The translations under genes and the position numbers were made by a program. The notes beneath the pieces are model-generated. The model was not told where the DNA came from and did no database searches. It worked only from the letters and a program-made list of their open reading frames with translations. From Syntrophomonas sp. (GTDB lineage: Bacteria > Bacillota > Syntrophomonadia > Syntrophomonadales > Syntrophomonadaceae): DNA of 47,854 nt. Shown here in pieces: positions 27,146 to 35,407 of this stretch (its first letter is position 1; the number at the start of each line of letters is the position of its first letter). The DNA lies in NCBI GenBank assembly GCA_003558625.1, contig PWPP01000007.1, positions 1-47,854 on the forward strand, in the 5' to 3' direction.

Positions 27146-27445
27146 TTGGATAATGAAGAATATTTTGATGAAGAAACTCCCATACTGGTGTTAGTGGACG
27201 AAGAAGGCCAGGAACATCTGTTTGAGCTGTTGGCAGAAATTGAGATTGAAGAAACAAAATACCGGGTGCTGGTTCCTGTTGTTGAAGAAGAAGAGGATAT
27301 AGATGAAATGGAAGCGGAAGTAGTGCTTTTGAAAGTGGTCTTAAATGAAGCCGGCGAAGAAATGTTGAGCGATATTGAAGATGATGAAGAATGGGAAATG
27401 GTGGCAGATACCTGGCAGGAACTGTTAGCCGAAAATGAATTATAA
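27146..27445 (+). CDS. DUF1292 (YrzB-like) acidic protein
   Basis: 99 residues, TTG start at 27146 after AAAGAGGTG. Very acidic, with the DUF1292 core LVDEEGQEHLFELLAEIEIEETKYRVLVP repeated in style by a later Asp/Glu-rich stretch. The family is conserved next to ruvX in Bacillota; no biochemical role is known to me. A hairpin begins right after the stop codon. Confidence 0.88.
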   Translation: MDNEEYFDEETPILVLVDEEGQEHLFELLAEIEIEETKYRVLVPVVEEEEDIDEMEAEVVLLKVVLNEAGEEMLSDIEDDEEWEMVADTWQELLAENEL

Positions 27446-27470
27446 GCAGAAAACCGCCGGGTTTTTCTGC
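27446..27470 (+). terminator. Terminator-like hairpin after DUF1292
   Basis: GCAGAAAACC (27446-27455) pairs with 27460-27470 with one bulged T. The T-run 27462-27466 lies partly within the stem, so termination efficiency is uncertain. It works in either direction. Confidence 0.55.
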
Positions 27471-27618
27471 GATCTATAACAATGATGCCGGATTCGTATC
27501 ATCAAGCCCAGCCTACCCTTTTAAAATCCCTGGCTGTTGAACCGGGAAAAACGCCATGGAAGCTTAATTTTGGGGTCATACAAAATGTCTTTCCCAAAGG
27601 ATTGTTTTCATATTAAAA

Positions 27619-27624
27619 TATAAT
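27619..27624 (+). promoter_or_regulatory. Possible -10 box ahead of the vanW leader
   Basis: TATAAT at 27619-27624 within an AT-rich stretch; no convincing -35 lies 17 bp upstream. It would start a transcript near 27631 that carries the structured leader. Confidence 0.35.
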
Positions 27625-27651
27625 TAGTAAGGGCTAAAGAGGCATGGCCTT

Positions 27652-27790
27652 TTATCCGATAGACCCGGATAAGACTAGATATGGTTATGCCCTGGTAAAC
27701 CTGTTGGCACTTGCCCCGGCAGGGCCGGGGCTTTAGGCATGCCTGGAAAAATGTAAATCAGGTGCCTGAGGCATCTTCCGGAGAAGATGC
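27652..27790 (+). ncRNA. Hairpin-rich candidate structured leader of the VanW gene
   Basis: Four successive hairpins: 27652-27658/27666-27672 (7 bp), 27713-27720/27724-27731 (8 bp, GC-rich, loop AGG), 27735-27745/27759-27767 (9 bp with a 2-nt bulge), and 27771-27778/27783-27790 (8 bp, CGGA tetraloop). No gene overlaps them. I do not recognise a known riboswitch (ydaO, yybP, M-box and c-di-GMP cores are not evident). The interval fills most of a 375-base gap before the SD at 27809. Confidence 0.4.
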
Positions 27791-27820
27791 TCGTTGTTTC
27801 TCACAAATGGAGGACTGAAT

Positions 27821-29242
27821 TTGGAACCAATGAATAAAAAAACGAAAACCACATGGTTGATCTCGATTCTTCTGGGGTTGACAGTGCTTTTGGGCTTATT
27901 ATCGTATCAACTGCTTTACAAAAATGTTTCCTTTATGTCCGGGGTGAAAATTGCTGAAGTTCCCGTGGCAGGATACACTCCCGATGAAGCAGCAGTGATA
28001 GTGACCGCCTGGCTGGAAAATGCCTACCACAGTCCGGTCATATTGCATTATAATGAATATTCTACCCAACTGTTTTTAAAGGAGATATGCAATCCGGAAG
28101 ATGCCGACCAGATTATACAAAAAGTATGGGAGCAGGAAAAAAACCGCAACCTTCTATCCCGAATTCCGGGTCTCAACAGGAACCAGAAAATGCATTATCC
28201 TTTATCTATAACCCCGGATAAAGAAAAATTGGTCATAATCAAGGACAAATTAGATCAACAGCTGGCCCAGCCTTATGTAAACGCCCGCTTGGAAGTAGAT
28301 CCGGGCCGGGGACTGTTGATTATCCCAGGAGAAGATGGCCGTGAGGTTGATATTGAAGCCACCATGGCCCAGCTACCGTCAGAACTGAAAATCTTTACCG
28401 AATTGAAACTGCCCGTAGTTATGGCAAATAAGCCGCAACAGGTTAATGCACAGGATTTAAAGGTCATGGGGGAATTATCCCATTTTACCACCTGGTTTAA
28501 TCCCAATGAGGTTAACCGGACCCACAATCTTAAGATTGCGGCCGGCACCATCAACAATACCCTTTTAATGCCGGGAGAAATATTTTCCTTCAATAATATC
28601 GTGGGGAGACGCAGTGTCGATCGGGGTTACCGGGAAGCACTGATCATTATCGGAGGGAAATTTGAACCGGGTCTGGCCGGAGGAATATGCCAGGTATCTT
28701 CTACTCTTTATAATACTGCTCTTTTAGCCGGACTGGAAATAGTGGAAAGACACAACCATTCCCTGGCCATTGCCTATGTACCCTTAGGTAGAGATGCCAC
28801 AGTAACCTATGGCCTCCAGGACTTGAAATTTCGTAATAACAGTGAACACCCATTATACCTCAGGGCGGTTGTTTCCGGCAGCAGTATAACCATGAACGTT
28901 TACGGCCATGAGAAGGATAAGCAGCGTATAGAATTAAGCCATGTTGTGGATGGGGTCATAGATTATGAGACCCGGAGGGAGTTGGATCCCAAATTAAACC
29001 CGGGGCAGGAAATTGTCGATACAGCAGGCAACAAAGGGTATATCGTCCGCTCCTTTCGTACTTTTTTTGATGCCCATGGCCAGGTCGTAAAAACGGAACA
29101 GCTGGCCCGGGACCAATACCGTCCCCTGCACAGGGTAATTAAACACGGTCCGGAGTTGCCGCAAAAGGATGGGAGTGGCGAAGGCTTACCTCCAGAAGAC
29201 ATCGTGGAGAGACCGGGAACCCCAAACACCATAAATGAATAG
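27821..29242 (+). CDS. VanW family protein with peptidoglycan-binding-like domain
   Basis: 473 residues from the TTG at 27821, 7 nt after GGAGG (27809-27813). Residues about 10-32 form one membrane anchor, so the bulk is extracytoplasmic. A middle region matches the putative peptidoglycan-binding domain often found before VanW. The VanW domain has AAGTINNTLLMPGEIFSFN, GGICQVSSTLYNTALLAGLEI and RHNHSLAIAYVPLGRDATV, which are highly typical. A proline- and acid-rich tail follows. VanW's activity is unknown. Genomic position next to mltG supports a cell-envelope role. Confidence 0.85.
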   Translation: MEPMNKKTKTTWLISILLGLTVLLGLLSYQLLYKNVSFMSGVKIAEVPVAGYTPDEAAVIVTAWLENAYHSPVILHYNEYSTQLFLKEICNPEDADQIIQKVWEQEKNRNLLSRIPGLNRNQKMHYPLSITPDKEKLVIIKDKLDQQLAQPYVNARLEVDPGRGLLIIPGEDGREVDIEATMAQLPSELKIFTELKLPVVMANKPQQVNAQDLKVMGELSHFTTWFNPNEVNRTHNLKIAAGTINNTLLMPGEIFSFNNIVGRRSVDRGYREALIIIGGKFEPGLAGGICQVSSTLYNTALLAGLEIVERHNHSLAIAYVPLGRDATVTYGLQDLKFRNNSEHPLYLRAVVSGSSITMNVYGHEKDKQRIELSHVVDGVIDYETRRELDPKLNPGQEIVDTAGNKGYIVRSFRTFFDAHGQVVKTEQLARDQYRPLHRVIKHGPELPQKDGSGEGLPPEDIVERPGTPNTINE

Positions 29243-29382
29243 TGCAAAGAAGGCTTCCCAGGACATGACCGGATTAGAACCGCTCCCACAGTATCGCGGC
29301 TACCGGCTACAATCAGAATAAGTGATATCGCTTTTGCTTTGGTTTTTAACCCGGAAACCGGTAACAATAAAACAGGAAAGGG

Positions 29383-30417
29383 ATGTTAATAATTACTCGA
29401 GCCCCAAGACCAAAAAAAAGAAAACTTTTAGGACTATTTGGTTTATTGTCCCTAATGCTGTTGGTATGGTGGGGAATGGAAATAGGACAGCAGCAATATG
29501 GGCCGGTAGATCCTGCCGATACTACTTACCATGAAGTTGTCATACCTGCAGGAAGTACAGCCAAAGAGATCGCCGCAATACTTAAGGAAAAAGAGTTGAT
29601 TTTCAATGAAAACACGTTTCTGCGCTTCTGCAAAAAGGAGAAAATCGATAATCGCTTGAGGCCTGGCAGATACCAGTTTAAGCGTTCACAATCCCTGGAG
29701 GATATTGCCTTTGCCTTAGCCCGGGGAGATATCATGATGATAAGATTAACCATCCCGGAAGGATATAGCATGGATCAGATCGCCCGCCTGGTGGAAGAAA
29801 AGGAAATCTGCACCCGGGAAGAATGGGAAGAAGCCGTCAATGCAGAGTATGACCTTCCTTTCCTGCATCATATTCCTGCCCAAGAAAAACCATTGGAAGG
29901 ATTTCTTTATCCCGATACCTATATCATTACGGATGATACCAATGCCCCCCAGCTGGTAAAAATGATACTGGAGAATTTTCAAAAACAATGGGATACACTA
30001 TTTGCTGCGCAAGCACAAAAAAAGGGAATGGACATATATGATTGCATCATAATCGCTTCGTTAATCGAAAAAGAGGCCCGGGTGCCTGGGGAAAGAGAGA
30101 CTATTTCCGGGGTCATTCGCAATCGCCTTGAGATCGGGCAGAAACTTCAGATTGATGCCAGTGTCCTTTATAGCCTGGGGGAACACCGGGAAGTGGTATA
30201 TTATTCAGACCTGGAGGTGGATTCACCCTATAATACTTATAAATATGGGGGACTTCCCCCGGGGCCTATTGCTTCCCCCGGGGCGGCCTCTATTTCAGCC
30301 GCCCTGAACCCGGAGAATCATTCCTATTATTACTATGTCGCCCGGGGTGATGGCAGCCACCATTTTTCCAGAACCTATGCCGAGCATCTTCGGGCAATAA
30401 AAAAGCATATGAATTAA
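29383..30417 (+). CDS. mltG: Endolytic murein transglycosylase MltG
   Basis: 344 residues. A membrane segment (about residues 15-30) is followed by a LysM-like domain (IPAGSTAKEIAAILKEKELI) and the YceG catalytic domain with IIASLIEKEARVPGE, where the Glu in EKEA is catalytic, and later NTYKYGGLPPGPIASPG. It cleaves nascent glycan strands at the membrane and so sets their length. SD AGGAAAGGG precedes the ATG. It belongs to the ruvX-to-mltG block common in Clostridia. Confidence 0.94.
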   Translation: MLIITRAPRPKKRKLLGLFGLLSLMLLVWWGMEIGQQQYGPVDPADTTYHEVVIPAGSTAKEIAAILKEKELIFNENTFLRFCKKEKIDNRLRPGRYQFKRSQSLEDIAFALARGDIMMIRLTIPEGYSMDQIARLVEEKEICTREEWEEAVNAEYDLPFLHHIPAQEKPLEGFLYPDTYIITDDTNAPQLVKMILENFQKQWDTLFAAQAQKKGMDIYDCIIIASLIEKEARVPGERETISGVIRNRLEIGQKLQIDASVLYSLGEHREVVYYSDLEVDSPYNTYKYGGLPPGPIASPGAASISAALNPENHSYYYYVARGDGSHHFSRTYAEHLRAIKKHMN

Positions 30418-30431
30418 GAACGTGGATAAAC

Positions 30432-31658
30432 ATGAACAAACCTGAGCTGGTACTGCCGGCGGGAAACCTGGAAAAATTAAAAATCGCGTATTTATTTGGA
30501 GCCGATGCCGTATACCTGGGAGGAGAAAATTTCAGTTTGCGGTCCGGAGCTGATAATTTCACGCCTGAGGAGATCAAAACGGCCATAAATGTTGCCGCTG
30601 AAGAAGGGAAAAAAGCCTATATTGCCCTTAATATATTGGCCCACAACCGTGATTTAGAGCCATTAATCCCCTATATTGAAATGCTGGGGGACTATAAACC
30701 CCATGGGTTTATCATATCCGATCCCGGAGTATTAATGATGGCCCGGAAATATGCCCCCTTGATCCCCATAACCGTAAGTACCCAGGCCAATGTTACCAAT
30801 TATGCTGCTGCCCGGTTTTACCAGGATTTAGGGGTAAAAAGGATTGTGTTAGCCCGGGAACTATCCCTGGACGAAATAGCCCAGATTAAAGAACACGTTG
30901 CGGTAGAACTGGAAGTATTTATTCACGGTGCAATGTGTGTTTCATATTCCGGACGCTGTTTGTTGTCCCAGTATATGACTGGAAGAAGTGCCAACCTGGG
31001 TTTATGTGCCCATCCCTGCCGATATTCCTATACCCTGATGGAAGAGAAGCGTCCCGGAGAATACTATAGTCTGGAAGAAGACGCTCGTGGCACATATATT
31101 TTAAATTCCCGGGATCTTTGTTTGCTGGCTTACCTACCCCGGCTTGTGGAGATCGGGGTTGATGCCTTTAAAATCGAAGGCAGAATGAAAAGCCCCTTGT
31201 ACGTAGCGGTTACTGCCCAAACTTACCGGCAAGCCATAGATGTTACCTTTGAAATACGGGAAGAACTTTGGGAATATAATCTGGAGTATTGGCAACAGCA
31301 ACTGAAAAAAGTGGCCACCCGGCCTTTTACCACAGGGTTTATCACGGGAGAGGCCGGGATCATGCAGGATGACAATAAAGAACCAAGCAGGGAGCGGACA
31401 GAATTTTGTGGCTTGGTCCGGGGATATGATGCCAACATGATTGTGATCGAACAGCGGGCAAATTTTGGGTGTGGTGACAAAATAGAACTGCTATTGCCTG
31501 ACGGTACCATAATAGCCAAAATCATTACGGAACTATATGATGAACAGGGCTTATCCATCGACCGGGCCCGTCATCCCCAGCAGACGGTAAAATTACCGGC
31601 TGAGGCCCCGGTGCCCCTGTATACCATAGTAAGGAAAGTGGGTAATGAAAAAAACTGA
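30432..31658 (+). CDS. Peptidase U32 family protein, TrhP-like
   Basis: 408 residues. The U32 signature region is EVFIHGAMCVSYSGRCLLSQYMTGRSANLGLCAHPCR, broken here into cysteines at AMC, RC, LC and PC, which may bind a [4Fe-4S] cluster. ELVLPAGNLEKLKIAYLFGADAVYLGG is the family N-terminus. The Bacillus homologues YrrN/YrrO (TrhP1/P2) make 5-hydroxyuridine at tRNA U34 with prephenate; RlhA is a 23S rRNA relative. Position after mltG matches yrrN/yrrO context, so the tRNA role is the best inference. Protease activity is unlikely. Confidence 0.82.
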   Translation: MNKPELVLPAGNLEKLKIAYLFGADAVYLGGENFSLRSGADNFTPEEIKTAINVAAEEGKKAYIALNILAHNRDLEPLIPYIEMLGDYKPHGFIISDPGVLMMARKYAPLIPITVSTQANVTNYAAARFYQDLGVKRIVLARELSLDEIAQIKEHVAVELEVFIHGAMCVSYSGRCLLSQYMTGRSANLGLCAHPCRYSYTLMEEKRPGEYYSLEEDARGTYILNSRDLCLLAYLPRLVEIGVDAFKIEGRMKSPLYVAVTAQTYRQAIDVTFEIREELWEYNLEYWQQQLKKVATRPFTTGFITGEAGIMQDDNKEPSRERTEFCGLVRGYDANMIVIEQRANFGCGDKIELLLPDGTIIAKIITELYDEQGLSIDRARHPQQTVKLPAEAPVPLYTIVRKVGNEKN

Positions 31659-31854
31659 TCGGATATACGCGCGAATATCTTTAAAAAATATAGATATGCT
31701 GACCAAAATCATAGAAGGCTATGATCACTTGGGCATTGTATCAACCGTCAATGGCCATGCAGGCCTGGTCGTCGTTAGAGTAACACCTGATACCTGCCAG
31801 GAAATCAGGCAAATCTTAGAACACCTGCCCTTTCCTATTGAGATTGTCTCCTGA
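31645..31854 (+). CDS. DUF4911 domain protein
   Basis: 69 residues. It overlaps the U32 gene by 14 nt at its start. It looks like a small ACT-like alpha/beta domain (IYARISLKNIDMLTKIIEGYDHLGIVST) and fits the DUF4911 family regularly found right after this U32 gene. Function unknown. Its last 20 bases overlap the tail of the convergent minus-strand gene, an unusual tail-to-tail arrangement with no space for an intergenic terminator. Confidence 0.7.
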   Translation: MKKTDRIYARISLKNIDMLTKIIEGYDHLGIVSTVNGHAGLVVVRVTPDTCQEIRQILEHLPFPIEIVS

Positions 31855-34489
31855 TCCCCCTATTGGCCCCGGGCTCATCCTCATAGTAGAGGCTCAGTTC
31901 ACGCTGCTCCAGATTAATATCCAGGTATAATTCCTGATGATTTTGCTCTAAGTCGATCCATTTGATTACCTTTTCCCATTCTTTCCATTGAGGTAGTTCC
32001 TGGCCCAAGTGGTTAGGGGATGCATCCAGAAAATGGGTATTGAATCTGACCCCTTCCTTCTCCGGAAAGATGGCGGCATATATTATTTCCGTTTCGATCA
32101 GGTCCTGAAAAAAATGGGTGCCATAAGACAGTTCCGGCATAAGGCCTTTCTCCTGATAAGCCACTTCAACCAAGAGCCTGATATGGCTGATTTCGGCAAA
32201 AGAAACCGGTACTCCCAGTGAGGGGGTACTGGTCCCCCAGCGCCCCGGCCCGATCAGAACCGATGGATGGCTTTTTTGGTTGCCCACCACCCGGTTAAGC
32301 ATTCCGATAATCCTTGCTGCCTGGTATTTGTCCTGGGTATTTAAAGATAAATAGTCTTCCGCCCTAAGATAGATAATATAGCGCATTTTTTCATAAACAC
32401 TGGGTCCCATGAAATTGCCCCGGGTCGCCAGAAAGATATTTTCCTCTTTGACTTCCCTGGTTCCCTGTGGTTTGATCGATTTCAAATGGGTCTGGAGAGG
32501 ACGGCACTGGAGAAGATTAAGCTGCAGAGTACCCTCCGGGGTAAAATTGGCGGTGAATTCTGTATCAACCGGATAAGCATAGGCATCTTCTATGGTTTTT
32601 AACATGTTCCTGAGGAGAGCCGCCAGAGGGGTTTGCCGTAGCAGGTTATGAAGACTCAAAGTCCAGATATCCTGATGGGGGTAATTCAACTCCCGCAGCT
32701 TCTGGCTGCCTTCCCGGTCATAATCCGCCAGGAGATTCCAGCAGGAGGGGCGGTTAGAAGGCAGTGCGATCTGGTCTACACTTACGGTATCAATATCATT
32801 TTTTACCGTGTCCAGGACATCTACCCAGTGCTGGGAAAACCTTTTGATTTCTTCGGGTGTGGATAGAGGGCGCAGCAACGGTTTGTCCAGGGCCAAAACC
32901 CGGGGATAATCATCTTCTACCCGGTCGACAGCCCGGGTACCCAGCCCTACTACCAATCTGGCCATTCCCGCTCCGGGATCTAGTTCCTGGTTCCAGATAT
33001 AGGGATTGTGAGACATGGCTACTCCGGCCAGATCAGGGAAGAAATAGCGGGAATGGTAAGAGCCGGAAACTCTCTGTACCAGCAGGGCCATTTGTTCATC
33101 GCATCGGGCCAGGCCTCTTTGGGAGCGGTAAATCAAAGCATCCTGGCTCATGGTAGAGGCAAAAACCGTTTTCACCGCATCCTGGAAGACCTGGTAACGT
33201 TCCTGGGGGTTGCCCTGGTTTACACAGAAAACACTGTCATATTTACCGGCAAAGGCATTTCCGAACCCGTCTTCCAGCAAACTGCTTGACCTGATGATGA
33301 TAGGTGATTGTCCAAAGTACTCCAGCATTTGCTGAAATTGTTCCTTGATTAAAGCGGGCAGCTCTCCTTCCAAAATACGTTCTTGAATTTCGGCTGCAGC
33401 GGTGAAGTAATGATCCTCTTCTTTTTGTTTCATACGCAGTTTCCAGCAATCTTTTTCCACCAGGTAAGTATAATATACATCTGAACCCACATAAAAAGAA
33501 TCGTGGGGCTCCAGAATCTCGTGCCATTTTTGCTCTTCCCGGGCCAGCAGAATCTTGCGTGCAATGAGCATCCCTACGGCTTTTCCACCGATATAGCCAG
33601 ATCCGATTAGCCTTTGCCGGATATCGAGAAGATCCTTAAGGGTAAAATATTTTTTGGCCAAATCCAGCACCCGCTTTTCCCGGCCGATGATCATGCGGCA
33701 TAATTGGTCTATCAGGGGATCCATCACATCTCTGGCCTCGTTACCCGTTTGAGCTGCATCCTCCCACTTCTCCCGGGCCCTTAGAAACACCTTATCCCAA
33801 TAATCCAGCTTTAACCCGGCACTGTCCGAACCAAAGGGCTGAACCTGAGAAAGAAGGCGGGTGGTTTCCATGCTGCTGGTTAATGGCAGAAAATTACCGT
33901 GGTATTCCAGGTGGGGTAAAAACATGGTTTTGGAGTAGCGGTTCCACACCTTCAGGGGATGAACATAAAGATTGGTTTCATAGCGATAAACATCCAGCAG
34001 AAGCTGGGTGGTCTCCCTGATCCGGTTTAGGGTTTGGTGAGAATTGCGGCCTTTAAGGATACCAAAATAGGCAATGGTATCCAACTCAAATAAATAGGGA
34101 CAGGTAACCCGGAAAAAATTCCCAATCATCAGGTCGTTGGACCAGGCAGAAAGCAAATCGGAAAGACAGTCAAAAACATAATAAGCACCGGTTCCTTCAG
34201 CGGTAGCAATTGAATAGATGCGGGAAGAAAAGGTTTCAAAGCCAATGCCGGCATCCAGCTGGAAACGTTTTACCTGGGGACAGGGTGCAACAATTTCCTG
34301 ATGCTCCCCAAAGCGGAAATAGATGATATTGCGGGCTTCCTTAATGCCCTGGTCCACGAAAGGAGCGACAAAATGGATATAATCCTCGATATGATTAAAT
34401 TGCCAGACTACATTGTCGCCCAGATGCAGATAATCCAATATCTCATCTAATCCGGGCAGACCGGTAGAATATTTATCCATGTTATGCAT
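31835..34489 (-). CDS. Degenerate KaiC-like domain fused to PEP/pyruvate-binding (PPDK_N-type) domain
   Basis: 884 residues. The N-terminus begins STGLPGLDEILDYLHLGDNVV, closely like the start of a KaiC/RadA-type ATPase, but where a P-loop GxxGxGKT should follow the sequence reads QFNHIEDYIHF, so this domain cannot bind ATP the usual way. From about residue 290 there is an ATP-grasp PEP/pyruvate-binding domain: GGKAVGMLIARKIL and PIIIRSSSLLEDGFGNAFAGKYDS match PEP synthase/PPDK N-domains. No phosphohistidine swivel domain (TxGGxxSH) or PEP-utilising barrel is seen, so it is not a complete PEP synthase. It may phosphorylate or sense something in the PEP/pyruvate pool. Single gene, opposite to its neighbours. 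Confidence 0.7.
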   Translation of the reverse strand: MHNMDKYSTGLPGLDEILDYLHLGDNVVWQFNHIEDYIHFVAPFVDQGIKEARNIIYFRFGEHQEIVAPCPQVKRFQLDAGIGFETFSSRIYSIATAEGTGAYYVFDCLSDLLSAWSNDLMIGNFFRVTCPYLFELDTIAYFGILKGRNSHQTLNRIRETTQLLLDVYRYETNLYVHPLKVWNRYSKTMFLPHLEYHGNFLPLTSSMETTRLLSQVQPFGSDSAGLKLDYWDKVFLRAREKWEDAAQTGNEARDVMDPLIDQLCRMIIGREKRVLDLAKKYFTLKDLLDIRQRLIGSGYIGGKAVGMLIARKILLAREEQKWHEILEPHDSFYVGSDVYYTYLVEKDCWKLRMKQKEEDHYFTAAAEIQERILEGELPALIKEQFQQMLEYFGQSPIIIRSSSLLEDGFGNAFAGKYDSVFCVNQGNPQERYQVFQDAVKTVFASTMSQDALIYRSQRGLARCDEQMALLVQRVSGSYHSRYFFPDLAGVAMSHNPYIWNQELDPGAGMARLVVGLGTRAVDRVEDDYPRVLALDKPLLRPLSTPEEIKRFSQHWVDVLDTVKNDIDTVSVDQIALPSNRPSCWNLLADYDREGSQKLRELNYPHQDIWTLSLHNLLRQTPLAALLRNMLKTIEDAYAYPVDTEFTANFTPEGTLQLNLLQCRPLQTHLKSIKPQGTREVKEENIFLATRGNFMGPSVYEKMRYIIYLRAEDYLSLNTQDKYQAARIIGMLNRVVGNQKSHPSVLIGPGRWGTSTPSLGVPVSFAEISHIRLLVEVAYQEKGLMPELSYGTHFFQDLIETEIIYAAIFPEKEGVRFNTHFLDASPNHLGQELPQWKEWEKVIKWIDLEQNHQELYLDINLEQRELSLYYEDEPGANRGIRRQSQ

Positions 34490-34540
34490 AGATCCGTACC
34501 TCCTATTTTGGGGTGTTAAATGTCGGGTTTCTTGCTAAAG

Positions 34541-34580
34541 AAACAAAAAGGTTCCCAACACCGCGCAGGGTTAGGAACCT
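34541..34580 (-). terminator. Leader hairpin with T-tract upstream of the PPDK_N fusion gene
   Basis: On the minus strand AGGTTCC (34580-34574) pairs with GGAACCT (34555-34549), loop 18 nt, followed by TTTTTGTTTCTTT. It lies within the likely leader, about 60 nt before the ATG at 34489, so it could be an attenuator rather than the end of another gene. The large loop weakens the case. Confidence 0.4.
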
Positions 34581-34646
34581 CATTGCCCCAAATAATTCAT
34601 TACCTATACTTTATCATGGTGGTGCAGGTCAGACAAGCAAGCCTTG

Positions 34647-34665
34647 AGTATACAATATTCCTGCT
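34647..34665 (+). repeat. Shared 19-base nitrogen-leader element, copy 1
   Basis: AGTATACAATATTCCTGCT; 18 of 19 bases match the element at 43384-43402 before glnK. It contains TATACAAT, a plausible -10, so it is probably a promoter core of this leader plus its start site. A related GTATACATAATAT occurs at 36884-36896 before the glutamate synthase operon. Confidence 0.55.
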
Positions 34666-34707
34666 TAAAGACGCTTGTTTTTTAGCCGGTAAATTTGTAA
34701 AATAATA

Positions 34708-34748
34708 TTGTAATTGAATAACAAAATAACTAGGGGATAAAGGCGTCC
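34708..34748 (+). promoter_or_regulatory. ANTAR antiterminator target: tandem hexaloop hairpins (leader of ANTAR gene and glnA)
   Basis: Hairpin 1: TTGTA-ATTGAA-TAACAA (34708-34724), 5 bp with one bulged A. Hairpin 2: GGAT-AAAGGC-GTCC (34735-34748). Both loops are six bases with A at position 1 and G at position 4, the known ANTAR recognition rule, and the linker is 10 nt. Hairpin 2 shares its loop and 3' arm with the terminator 5' arm at 34739-34748, so the two folds exclude each other. Confidence 0.7.
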
Positions 34749-34795
34749 GTGACTATGAGAAAAAATATTGTCATAGTTTGGATGCCTTTTTTTTT
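34739..34795 (+). terminator. Conditional terminator ahead of the ANTAR gene
   Basis: 34739-34748 pairs with 34780-34789 (10 bp, one G-T), and ACTATGA (34752-34758) pairs with TCATAGT (34771-34777); the T-tract runs to 34795. It ends 20 bases before the ATG of the gene, so read-through is needed for expression. It overlaps ANTAR hairpin 2. Confidence 0.85.
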
Positions 34796-34815
34796 AAGGC
34801 AGGTGATGAGGAATT

Positions 34816-35376
34816 ATGCCGGGAGCGAAAATTATCATAGCCGACAGCCATGTGAAAAAAAGGCAGAGATTAAAGGAAATACTAAACCAGGGAGGATACC
34901 AGGTTCAGGCCGAAGTTGCCAGTATTCCAGATCTGCTCCGAAAAGCAAGAAGGTTGCTGCCGGACTTGGTGATTTTGGACAGTGAGCTTGAAGGGGGCAG
35001 TGTATATGAAATAGCCAATATCATCGAGGATGATAACCTGGGCAGCATCATAATCCTGAGTGATTACTACAAAAAAAGCCAGTATTATGAGTATCCCCAT
35101 ATAGCCGGCCCTATTAGCCCGGAGAACCTCTTGCCGATGGTGGAAGTTTGTCTTCTTTACCAGAAAAAAATCACCATTATGCGCCAGGAGGTTGAAAGAC
35201 TAAAAGAGGACTTGACCAGTCGCAGAGTAATTGAGAAAGCCAAAGGCATTGTGATGGAGAAATTTTCCCTGACCGAACCCGAAGCGTATCGCCGGATGCA
35301 AAAAATAAGTATGGACAAATCCATCCCCATGAAAGAACTGGCCCAGGCCATTATCTTTAAAGATGAAGGAATTTAA
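34816..35376 (+). CDS. ANTAR-domain RNA-binding antiterminator (NitR-like response regulator)
   Basis: 186 residues. An N-terminal receiver-like domain has D10 and a phospho-acceptor-like D55 (LVILDSEL), but the usual conserved Lys (KP motif) is replaced by GPI, so it may be a pseudo-receiver. A helical linker leads to the C-terminal ANTAR domain (about 125-182: VIEKAKGIVMEKFSLTEPEAYRRMQKIS), a three-helix RNA-binding unit that stabilises paired hexaloop hairpins and blocks terminators. No histidine kinase is adjacent. glnA follows 31 bp later. A comparable glnA-linked ANTAR regulator, NitR, is known in solventogenic Clostridium. The gene lies behind its own target, implying autoregulation. 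Confidence 0.85.
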   Translation: MPGAKIIIADSHVKKRQRLKEILNQGGYQVQAEVASIPDLLRKARRLLPDLVILDSELEGGSVYEIANIIEDDNLGSIIILSDYYKKSQYYEYPHIAGPISPENLLPMVEVCLLYQKKITIMRQEVERLKEDLTSRRVIEKAKGIVMEKFSLTEPEAYRRMQKISMDKSIPMKELAQAIIFKDEGI

Positions 35377-35407
35377 TGTGAGAAAGTTAAATAAAGGAGT
35401 GAATGAT

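Noticed and set aside
34549..34580. Partial T-box resemblance (CACCGCG) near the PPDK_N fusion leader
   Set aside because: Only a few bases match, in the wrong order relative to the hairpin, and the gene is not an aminoacylation or amino acid gene.
34520..34705. 61-codon forward frame upstream of the ANTAR gene
   Set aside because: It crosses the hairpin at 34549-34580 and the 19-base element, and has no SD.
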